64,000 nt of DNA from Azospirillum sp. (GTDB lineage Bacteria > Pseudomonadota > Alphaproteobacteria > Azospirillales > Azospirillaceae), in NCBI GenBank assembly GCA_027486405.1, contig JAIXPD010000020.1:62001-126000 (forward strand). The letters are read 5' to 3'. The position numbers were made by a program, and so were the translations under genes. The notes below the pieces were generated by a model. That model did not search any database and was not told the DNA's origin. It saw only the letters and a list, made by a program, of their open reading frames with translations. Below are positions 56,238 through 64,000 of the stretch, in pieces (within the stretch, counting starts at the first letter, position 1; each line of letters starts with the position of its first letter).

Positions 56238-57500
56238 ATGAAGCGCGCTTTGACGATGTCGGCTGCGGTGGTGGCGGTGTGCGCCAGCTGGGCCCCGATG
56301 GCCCAGGCGGCGAGCACTCTGGTGATCGAAAGCTGGCGCGCCGACGATCTGGCCATCTGGCAGGACAAGATCATTCCGGCCTTTGAAAAGGCCCATCCCG
56401 ACATCAAGGTGACGTTCGCGCCGACCGCGCCCAAGGAATACAACGCCGCCCTGAACGCCAAGCTGGAATCCGGGACCGCCGGTGACATCGTCACCTGCCG
56501 CCCGTTCGACGCGTCGCTGGAGCAGTTCACCAAGGGCCGCCTGGCCCCGCTGAACGATCTGCCCGGCATGAACAACTTCAGCGCCGCCGCCAAGCTGGCC
56601 TGGAGCACCGACGACGGCAAGACCACCTTCTGCGTGCCGATGGCCTCGGTGCTGCATGGCTTCATCTACAACAAGGAAGCCTTCGACAAGCTGGGCCTGA
56701 AGGAGCCGAAGACCGAGGACGAACTGTTCGCAGCGCTCGACAAGATCAAGAAGGACGGCACCTATGTGCCGATGGCCATGGGGACCGCCGACCAGTGGGA
56801 AGCGGCGACCACCGGCTATCAGAACATCGGCCCGAACTATTGGAAGGGTGAGGAAGGCCGCAACGCCGTCATCCAAGGATCCCAGAAGCTGTCCGAAGGC
56901 GGTTGGGTGGAAACCCTGCGCACGCTGGCCAAGTGGGGTCCCTATCTGGGCGACGGGTACAAGGCGCAGTCCTACGCCGACAGCCAGAACATCTTCACGC
57001 TCGGCCGCGCGGCGATCTATCCCGGCGGGTCGTGGGAAATCTCGGGCTTCAACGCCCAGGCCACCTTCAAGATGGGCGCGTTCCCGCCGCCGGTGCGCAA
57101 GGTCGGCGACACCTGCTACATCTCCGACCATCCCGACATCGCCGTCGGCATGAACACCAAGACCAAGAACCCCGAAGCCGCCAAGAAGTTCCTGACCTGG
57201 GTGACGACGTCGGATTTCGCCAAGATCTACGCGAACGCGCTGCCGGGCTTCTTCAGCCTGCAAACCGCGCCGGTGGCGGTGGACGATCCGCTGGCCCAGA
57301 CCTTCGTCGGCTGGCGCAACGGCTGCAAGTCCACCATCCGCTCGACCTATCAAATCCTGTCGCGCGGTGCCAAGCCGAACCTGGAAGACGCCACCTGGGG
57401 CGCGTCGGCCAACGTCATCAACGGCACCGAAACGCCGGAGAAGGCCGCCGAACGTCTCCAGGCCGCCCTGGCCAACTGGTACAAGCCGCAGCAGAAGTAA
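56238..57500 (+). CDS. Sugar ABC transporter substrate-binding protein
   Basis: The 420-residue periplasmic protein has a signal peptide (cleavage near MAQAAS) and the family 1 carbohydrate-binding fold, shown by IIPAFEKAHPDIKVTF and the C-terminal sugar-binding region. It would bring a sugar to the two permeases encoded just downstream. The neighbours (nagA, murQ, kinase) suggest GlcNAc, MurNAc or a disaccharide as ligand. GGGAGGG precedes the ATG at 56238; a much longer in-frame extension upstream is noncoding. Confidence 0.93.
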   Translation: MKRALTMSAAVVAVCASWAPMAQAASTLVIESWRADDLAIWQDKIIPAFEKAHPDIKVTFAPTAPKEYNAALNAKLESGTAGDIVTCRPFDASLEQFTKGRLAPLNDLPGMNNFSAAAKLAWSTDDGKTTFCVPMASVLHGFIYNKEAFDKLGLKEPKTEDELFAALDKIKKDGTYVPMAMGTADQWEAATTGYQNIGPNYWKGEEGRNAVIQGSQKLSEGGWVETLRTLAKWGPYLGDGYKAQSYADSQNIFTLGRAAIYPGGSWEISGFNAQATFKMGAFPPPVRKVGDTCYISDHPDIAVGMNTKTKNPEAAKKFLTWVTTSDFAKIYANALPGFFSLQTAPVAVDDPLAQTFVGWRNGCKSTIRSTYQILSRGAKPNLEDATWGASANVINGTETPEKAAERLQAALANWYKPQQK

Positions 57501-57539
57501 GCGTCCGCAGCGTGTGAGTGCCTGTTTTGAGTGTCCGCT

Positions 57540-57589
57540 GTTGATGGTCTTTTGTTGATGGCCTGCTGTTGATGGCCTGCTGTTGATGG
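57540..57589. repeat. 14-nt tandem array between ABC genes
   Basis: GTTGATGG occurs at 57540, 57554, 57568 and 57582, an exact 14-nt step; the middle units read TGTTGATGGCCTGC. It lies in the 163-base gap between the binding protein and first permease genes, where expression often drops. Confidence 0.95.
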
Positions 57590-57663
57590 TTTGCCGGGCC
57601 GCGTTCGCGCGCGGCCCGGCTCTCTTCAAAGACCACCGTTTTCTCACAACGAAAGGGTATGCC

Positions 57664-58593
57664 GTGGCGACGTCGGCACAGCGCAAACCAATCCGCTGGC
57701 ACATTGGGGTGTTGCTGGCGCCCGCGATCCTCATCTACACGGTCATCATGCTGCTGCCGGTCTTCGACAGCCTGCGGATGTCGCTCTACGGCAAGGGGCC
57801 GGATGGCGCGCCGATGTTCGTCGGGCTGGCCAACTACACCACCCTGCTGACCGACAGCTATTGGCAGGGGCCGTTCTGGAACGCGTTGTGGAACAATGTG
57901 GTGTTCTTCATCATCCACATGCTGGTCCAGAACCCCATCGGCATCCTGCTGGCGGCGCTGCTGTCGCTGGGTAAGCTGCCGGGGCGCGAGTTCTACCGCA
58001 CGGCGTTGTTTTTGCCGACCATGCTGTCCTTCGTCATCGTCGGCTTCGTCTGGAAACTGATCCTCAGCCCGGCCTGGGGCGTGTCGAAAACGCTGCTGGG
58101 GTCGGTCGGTCTGGGAAGCTGGTTCGCCCCCTGGCTGGGCCAGCCGGACACGGCGTTGATCACGCTGGCGCTGATTTCGGTCTGGCAGTTCATCGGTCTG
58201 CCGATGATGCTGATCTACGCCGCGATGATCGCCATCCCCGACGAGTTGATGGAGGCGGCCTCCTGCGACGGCGTGACCGGGATCAACCAGTTCTTCAAGA
58301 TCAAGCTGCCGCTGATCTGGCCGTCGATCGGCGTGGTGTCGATCCTGACCTTCGTCGGCAACTTCAACGCCTTTGACCTGATCTACGTCAGCCAGGGCGC
58401 GTTGGCCGGGCCGAACTTCTCCACCGACATCCTGGGCACGCTGCTGTACCGCACCTTCTTCGGCAATCAGTTGCAATCCGGCGACCCCTTCATGGGGGCG
58501 ACCATCGCCGGGGCCATGTTCCTCATCATCCTGTGCGGCGTCTGCGTCTATCTTTATGGCGTGCAGCGTCGGCTTGCCTACTACCAAATGTAA
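57664..58593 (+). CDS. Sugar ABC transporter permease (MalF/UgpA type)
   Basis: The 309-residue inner-membrane protein has six hydrophobic segments. The EAA coupling loop is PDELMEAASCDGVTGINQFFKIKLPLIWP, including the conserved Glu-Ala-Ala and Gly. It starts with GTG at 57664, with AAAGGG seven bases upstream. An ATG at 57659 lies in another frame. It pairs with the next permease and the MsiK/UgpC-like ATPase. Confidence 0.93.
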   Translation: MATSAQRKPIRWHIGVLLAPAILIYTVIMLLPVFDSLRMSLYGKGPDGAPMFVGLANYTTLLTDSYWQGPFWNALWNNVVFFIIHMLVQNPIGILLAALLSLGKLPGREFYRTALFLPTMLSFVIVGFVWKLILSPAWGVSKTLLGSVGLGSWFAPWLGQPDTALITLALISVWQFIGLPMMLIYAAMIAIPDELMEAASCDGVTGINQFFKIKLPLIWPSIGVVSILTFVGNFNAFDLIYVSQGALAGPNFSTDILGTLLYRTFFGNQLQSGDPFMGATIAGAMFLIILCGVCVYLYGVQRRLAYYQM

Positions 58594-58604
58594 GGATTTC
58601 GGCC

Positions 58605-59450
58605 ATGACGCAAGGCATCGCGCGCCGTTTCCAGATATCGACGCTGGCCGCCCATCTGGTTCTGATCGGCTTCACCCTGTTGGCGCTGGCGCCGACGCTG
58701 CTGGTGATCATGAACTCCTTCAAGCCGCGCAAGGAGATCTTCGGCGCACCGCTGGCCCTGCCCAGCTTCGAAACGATCACCCTGATCGGCTACGACACGG
58801 TGCTCAAGCGCGGCGACATTCTGCATTATTTCCAGAACAGCCTGATCGTCACCGTCTGCGCGCTGTTCTTCATCATCCTGTTCGGCGCGATGGCGGCCTT
58901 CGCCCTGTCGGAATACCGCTTTCCCGGCAACCGGCTGATCGGCCTGTTCCTGGTGATGGGCATCATGGTCCCGATCCGGCTGGGCACGGTCGGCATCCTC
59001 AAGCTGATGGTATCGCTGGGGCTGGCCAACACCCTGTTCGCCCTGATCCTGGTCTACACGGCCCAAGGCCTGCCGATGGCGGTCTTCGTGATGTCGGAGT
59101 TCATGCGGCAGGTGTCCGACGATCTGAAGAACGCGGCCCGCGTCGATGGTTTGTCGGAATACACCATCCTGTTCCGGCTGGTTCTGCCGGTGGTCCGCCC
59201 GGCCATCGCCACCATCGCGGTCTTCACCATGGTGCCGATCTGGAACGACCTGTGGTTCCCGCTGGTGCTGGCCCCGGGCGAAAGCACGCGGACGATGACG
59301 CTGGGCGCGCAATCCTTCATCGGTCAGTTCATCACGGATTGGAACGCCGTCCTGGCGGCCCTGACCCTGGCCATCGTGCCGATGCTGATCCTGTATCTGA
59401 TGTTCTCCCGCCAGTTGATCCGGGGCATCACCGCCGGCGCGGTGAAGTGA
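58605..59450 (+). CDS. Sugar ABC transporter permease (MalG/UgpE type)
   Basis: The 281-residue protein has six hydrophobic segments and the EAA loop SDDLKNAARVDGLSEYTILFRLVLPVVRP. AAGGATTT precedes the ATG at 58605, and the gap from the previous gene is 11 bases. It forms the transport channel together with the preceding permease. Confidence 0.93.
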   Translation: MTQGIARRFQISTLAAHLVLIGFTLLALAPTLLVIMNSFKPRKEIFGAPLALPSFETITLIGYDTVLKRGDILHYFQNSLIVTVCALFFIILFGAMAAFALSEYRFPGNRLIGLFLVMGIMVPIRLGTVGILKLMVSLGLANTLFALILVYTAQGLPMAVFVMSEFMRQVSDDLKNAARVDGLSEYTILFRLVLPVVRPAIATIAVFTMVPIWNDLWFPLVLAPGESTRTMTLGAQSFIGQFITDWNAVLAALTLAIVPMLILYLMFSRQLIRGITAGAVK

Positions 59451-59488
59451 CCGAACGCCCGACGCGGCACGGGACTTGAGAGGAAATC

Positions 59489-60589
<1,101 letters not shown>

Positions 60590-60626
60590 GCGCCCGGTCG
60601 GTCCCGACCATAAGGACCTTTGCGCC

Positions 60627-61508
60627 ATGACCACCGCCGCTTTCCCCGCCCATCCGCCCCTGGGCAGCGAGGCCGTTCCCGTCGTCACCGTCGCCGCCCG
60701 CGACGGCGCGCGGCTGGCCTTCGCCCGCCAGGGCGGCACGCTCTGCCAATGGTGGGGACAGGATGGGGCGGAGCGGCTCTATCTCAGCCCGGCGAATCCG
60801 TGGGTGACGACGGACGCCATTCGCGGCGGCGTGCCGGTGATCTTCCCGCAATTCGCCGCGCGCGGGCCGTTGCCCAAGCACGGCTTTGCCCGGACCGCCG
60901 TGTGGGCGCTGGTCGGGCAGGGCGTGGACGAGGCCGACGGCTGCGGTTGGGTGACGATGGCGTTGAACGACACGCCGGAAACGCGCGCCGTCTGGCCGCA
61001 CCCCTTCCGCCTGGAACTGACCGCGCGCTTCGACGACCGCCGCCTGACGATCGGCCTGGATGTGGTCAACAGCGGGGGGGCCGCCTTCACCTTCACCACC
61101 GCGTTGCACAGCTATCTGCGCGCGGACGTGACCGACCGGGTGTCGGGCTTGGCCGGGTTGGAGCTGATCGACAGCGCCGACGGCGACCGTCGTTTGCGTG
61201 CGGACGACGCGCCGATCCCGCTCGACGCGCCCATCGACCGGATTTTCCTGAACGCCCATGCGCCGGTGACGCTGGAGCGGGGGACCGCCGGGTTGCGGGC
61301 CGGATTGCGGGCCGGATTGCGGATCGAGCAGAGCGGCTTTTGCGACGCCGTGGTGTGGAAGCCCGCCGCGACCGACCGTCTGCCCGCCCTGCCGTCCGAC
61401 GGTCACAGCCGTTTCGTCTGCGTCGAGGCGGCGGTGATCGGCGCGCCGGTCACGCTGGATCCCGGTGAGCGCTGGAGCGGCGCGCAAACCCTGCGGGCGC
61501 TGCCGTAA
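60627..61508 (+). CDS. Aldose epimerase-family mutarotase
   Basis: The 293-residue protein belongs to the YeaD-like hexose-6-phosphate mutarotase group of the aldose 1-epimerase family. Motifs are GGVPVIFPQFAARGPLPKHGFAR (with a catalytic His) and a distal VVWKPAAT region. It would speed interconversion of sugar anomers for the kinase or deaminase. A 12-bp tandem repeat in the gene gives G-L-R-A twice. It lies between the ATPase and kinase genes. Confidence 0.88.
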   Translation: MTTAAFPAHPPLGSEAVPVVTVAARDGARLAFARQGGTLCQWWGQDGAERLYLSPANPWVTTDAIRGGVPVIFPQFAARGPLPKHGFARTAVWALVGQGVDEADGCGWVTMALNDTPETRAVWPHPFRLELTARFDDRRLTIGLDVVNSGGAAFTFTTALHSYLRADVTDRVSGLAGLELIDSADGDRRLRADDAPIPLDAPIDRIFLNAHAPVTLERGTAGLRAGLRAGLRIEQSGFCDAVVWKPAATDRLPALPSDGHSRFVCVEAAVIGAPVTLDPGERWSGAQTLRALP

Positions 61509-61557
61509 CCAACCTTCGACGCTGTTTTGCTTTTGTGGATGAGGAGACGTGGTTCCC

Positions 61558-62448
61558 ATGACGTCCGCTGTCTATTTCTGTGTCGATGGCGGCGGTACGC
61601 GCAGCCGTGGCCGCCTGACCGACGCCGATGGCGTGACGCTGGCCAGCGCCGTCGATGGCCCTTGCAACCCCAACACCGATTGCGCCCGCGCGGTCGCCAG
61701 CGTCATGGCGCTGTGGCGGCGCTGCGCCAGCGACGCCGGGCATGATCCGGAGGATCGGGCGGGCATCACGCTGGCCATCGGGTCGGCGGGGCTGAACGTC
61801 ATGCGCTCCCGCGCCGCCTTTGTCGCCGCCTGTCCGCCCTTTGGCCGGATTTTGCCGATCAACGACGGTTACGCCGCCCTGATCGGGGCGGGCGGTGGCA
61901 AGCCCTGCGGCATGGTGGCGGTGGGAACCGGGGTGACGGCGCGCCGCCTGCTGCCCGATGGCACGAATTTCTTCCGCGATGGCTGGGGTTGGACGGTCGG
62001 GGATCGCGGCGGCGGGGCGTGGATCGGCGTGCAGGCCTTCCGCCACGCGCTGGAGGTCAAGGACACGGTGGCCCCGCCCTGGCCCTTGGCCGACTCCCTC
62101 ATCGCCACCATCTGCGGGGCGGAGACCCTGGACGACATCCTGGCCAACCCGAACCCGGAACGGATGGCCAGCCTGACGCCCTTCGTGCTGGCGGCGGCGG
62201 ATGACGGCGACCCGGTGGCGCTGGGCATCCGCAACCAGGCGGTCGATCATCTGGTCGCCCTGGCCCGCGCGCTGCGGCTGGAGGATGCCGACACGCTGTA
62301 TTTCTCCGGCGGTCTGGCGGTCCCGCTCTGGCCGTTCCTGGTCGAACGTCTGGGCCGCCCGATTTCCGAACCGCTGGCCGACGCGATGACCGGTGCCTAT
62401 CTGCTGGCCTCGGGCCGCGCCCCGGCGGAGGTTGAGGTTTCCGGGTGA
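61558..62448 (+). CDS. BadF/BadG-family N-acetylhexosamine kinase
   Basis: The 296-residue protein has the ATPase fold of the BadF/BadG/BcrA/BcrD family, which includes GlcNAc kinases and MurK-type GlcNAc/MurNAc kinases. The phosphate-1 loop reads CVDGGGTRSRGRLTD and adenosine/phosphate-2 regions are GMVAVGTGVTA and YFSGGLAVP. In this cluster it probably makes GlcNAc-6-phosphate and possibly MurNAc-6-phosphate, feeding NagA and MurQ. The ATG at 61558 was chosen over a GTG at 61549, which is too close to GAGGAG. A weak hairpin (62462-62482) follows. Confidence 0.88.
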   Translation: MTSAVYFCVDGGGTRSRGRLTDADGVTLASAVDGPCNPNTDCARAVASVMALWRRCASDAGHDPEDRAGITLAIGSAGLNVMRSRAAFVAACPPFGRILPINDGYAALIGAGGGKPCGMVAVGTGVTARRLLPDGTNFFRDGWGWTVGDRGGGAWIGVQAFRHALEVKDTVAPPWPLADSLIATICGAETLDDILANPNPERMASLTPFVLAAADDGDPVALGIRNQAVDHLVALARALRLEDADTLYFSGGLAVPLWPFLVERLGRPISEPLADAMTGAYLLASGRAPAEVEVSG

Positions 62449-62696
62449 ACAGGCCGGGGGGGGGCGGAAGTCAACTCCGCCCTCTCCAGCCGTGCTCCCC
62501 GCAGCCGCGCCCCTGCAGCCGCATATCGGCTTGCGCCATCACCGGGCGCGCGTGTTTTTCCGTTTGCGGGCTTCAACCCATCAAAACCCTTCCTCCGAGT
62601 CACGAAACCGCAACGGTGGTCTGCTACAAACCCGTGTGAGCCATCGGGTTTCGGCGCGCGTCGGTCGCGCGCACCACAGCGGGCGGCGGTCGCTTC

Positions 62697-64000
62697 ATGA
62701 CCTTGCTATCCACGGATGACACAGCGGACGGACGTCCGGCCCCGGCGGGCCGCGCGGCCGCACCGACGTCCGTGCCGCTGGATTGGCCGCCGGTGGTCGC
62801 GGCGCTGACTTACGCCTTTCAACCCATCGTCCAGACCCGCAGCGGGCGTTGTCACGGCTACGAGGCGCTGTTGCGTGGCTTCGAGCGCACGCCCTTCGCC
62901 GACCTGGACGCGCTGCTGGACGCCGCCGCTGCGGCGGGGCCGGTCGTTCTGGGGGCGGTGGAATCGGCCCTGCACGCCAAGGCGGTCACGGTCTACCGCA
63001 CCATGGCCGGGTGGAGCGACTCCAAGCTGTTTCTGAATCTGGACGCTCGTTTGATCGGCCATCCCGATTCGCCGTGGCTGCCGCGCGATGGCGGTGGACG
63101 GCGGCAGAGCGGCATCGTGCTGGAACTGTCCGAACGGCGCGCCATCCCGCCCGGTGTGGCGGTGGAGGCGGCGGTCGAGCGCTACCGCCAGGGCGGGCTG
63201 GGCATCGCCATCGACGATTTCGGCATCGGCTTTGCCGGGCTGCGCCTGCTGTTCGAAGCGCGCCCCGATTACGTGAAGCTGCACGCCTATTTCATCCGCA
63301 ACATCGACAGCGACGCGCGGCGGCGGGCGTTGGTCGCGGCGATGGTCGGCCACGCCCACGCGCTGGGCATCCAGATCATCGCCGAAGGGGTGGAAACGGC
63401 CAGCGAGTTCTACGTGTGCCGGGATCTGGGCTGCGACTTCGTGCAAGGCTTCCTGATTTCCCGACCGCGCGTTGGTGTTGGCGCGCTGCCCACCAGCTAC
63501 GCCGCCGTCGTCGATCTCAACGCCCGCGACCGCCGCCAGCCGAGCGAGGCGCACCGCCGTTTGGCCGAGGTGATCGAACGGCTGCCGCCGCTGCGCGTCA
63601 CCGCGCGCAAGACGGAGCTGCTCGATTACTTCAAGGGCGATTCCAGCGCCTCCATCGCCCCCATCGTGGACGAGCACGACCGCCCGCTGGGGCTGGTGCG
63701 CGAGCGTGACCTGAAGCGCTTCGTCTATTCCCGTTTCGGCGGCGAGCTGCTGCGCAACCGGGGCCTGGGCGACCGGCTGGACGATCTGGTCATCAAGATG
63801 CCGGTCTGCGACATCTCCACCCCGCTCGACCGGGTGATCGAAGCCTTTTCCGCCGAATCCGCCGAGGATGGCATCGTCATCGTCGAGGGCGGCGTCTACG
63901 CCGGGGTGCTGTCCAGCAGCGCCCTGCTGCGGTTGGTGCACGAACGCAACCTGGCCATGGCGACCGACCAGAACCCGCTGACCCGGTTGCCTGGCAACGC
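62697..64000 (+). CDS. EAL-CBS-GGDEF protein (cut by the window end)
   Basis: Only the first 434 residues are in the window. The EAL domain (about 25-265) starts with AFQPIVQTRSGR, and EAL appears as YEALLRG (Glu56); IDDFGIGFAGL and a VETASEF region follow. Two CBS modules (about 285-410) could bind nucleotides. The last residues, NPLTRLPGN, are the typical beginning of a GGDEF domain. The layout suggests a c-di-GMP enzyme controlled by nucleotide binding. There is no signal peptide or membrane segment. The start is the ATG at 62697. Confidence 0.9.
   Translation, partial: MTLLSTDDTADGRPAPAGRAAAPTSVPLDWPPVVAALTYAFQPIVQTRSGRCHGYEALLRGFERTPFADLDALLDAAAAAGPVVLGAVESALHAKAVTVYRTMAGWSDSKLFLNLDARLIGHPDSPWLPRDGGGRRQSGIVLELSERRAIPPGVAVEAAVERYRQGGLGIAIDDFGIGFAGLRLLFEARPDYVKLHAYFIRNIDSDARRRALVAAMVGHAHALGIQIIAEGVETASEFYVCRDLGCDFVQGFLISRPRVGVGALPTSYAAVVDLNARDRRQPSEAHRRLAEVIERLPPLRVTARKTELLDYFKGDSSASIAPIVDEHDRPLGLVRERDLKRFVYSRFGGELLRNRGLGDRLDDLVIKMPVCDISTPLDRVIEAFSAESAEDGIVIVEGGVYAGVLSSSALLRLVHERNLAMATDQNPLTRLPGN

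Noticed and set aside
62706-63941. 411-codon minus-strand frame at the right end
   Set aside because: Antisense to the EAL-CBS-GGDEF gene, whose own frame has no stop before the window edge.

Overview
The window is about 64 kb of very GC-rich, gene-dense chromosomal DNA, and the gene content points to an alphaproteobacterium, most likely of the order Rhodospirillales. The evidence is an intracellular poly-3-hydroxybutyrate depolymerase of the cysteine type, a porin of the spirillum type, several chemoreceptors, PAS-rich histidine kinases, a UMF1-type transporter and an EAL-CBS-GGDEF protein. Genus is not resolved. I see no phage, insertion sequence, CRISPR array or plasmid functions. Only one RNA gene is visible, tRNA-Ala(CGC).

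Layout, left half. 0.1-2.6 kb: a DJ-1/PfpI-like protein whose catalytic Cys is replaced by Asp, then a chemoreceptor. 2.6-7.8 kb (minus): a soluble three-PAS histidine kinase and a peptide-type ABC importer (two short permeases and a fused double ATPase with weak signature motifs). 8-11 kb: a phospholipase D-like protein translationally coupled to an endonuclease/exonuclease/phosphatase-fold hydrolase. 11-15.5 kb: PhaZ (TTG start), a DUF1289 protein and a Pat-like acyl-CoA synthetase/GNAT fusion. 16-19 kb: L-lactate dehydrogenase, and a LysR regulator divergent from an SDR oxidoreductase. 19-24.1 kb: UMF1 transporter, a TPR/arginine-methyltransferase-like protein and a lipoprotein adenosine deaminase. 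24.2-29.3 kb: pyrophosphatase, YejA-like binding protein, and the run yggT-DUF167-folD-corA. 29.6 kb: tRNA-Ala.

Layout, right half. 29.9-33.6 kb: a cyclic-nucleotide-domain kinase, a low-molecular-weight phosphatase, and a small GST/NTF2-like/tautomerase operon facing an HxlR regulator. 33.6-35.4 kb: a class III sirtuin, a uracil-DNA-glycosylase-like protein and a metallopeptidase. 35.7-43.7 kb: a PhnD-type binding protein with a hybrid kinase, a HerA-like ATPase and a GGDEF-EAL protein. 43.8-46.9 kb: a PstS-like lipoprotein, LysR, a zinc-free alcohol dehydrogenase-type reductase and a small His-rich lipoprotein. 47.1-51.7 kb (minus): porin, zwf and a second chemoreceptor.

The best-defined pathway is an amino-sugar/cell-wall-sugar cluster at 51.9-62.4 kb. 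The minus operon murQ - GntR/UTRA regulator - SIS deaminase (NagB-II type) - nagA faces a plus operon of sugar ABC importer (binding protein, two permeases, ATPase), hexose mutarotase and a BadF-type N-acetylhexosamine kinase. Together they could import GlcNAc and/or MurNAc (or small chitin or peptidoglycan fragments), phosphorylate them inside the cell, cleave the MurNAc lactyl ether, deacetylate and deaminate to fructose-6-phosphate. A TTGACA-N17-TAAACA promoter with an ATTGGTC/GACCAAT operator over its -10 sits before murQ.

Noncoding structure is unusual. At least five gene borders carry short tandem arrays with 13-, 14- or 16-nt periods and unrelated unit sequences, whereas tandem repeats inside genes have periods divisible by three. 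Two dispersed-type inverted-repeat elements lie at 15.69-15.84 kb and 35.46-35.63 kb. The window ends inside the EAL-CBS-GGDEF gene.
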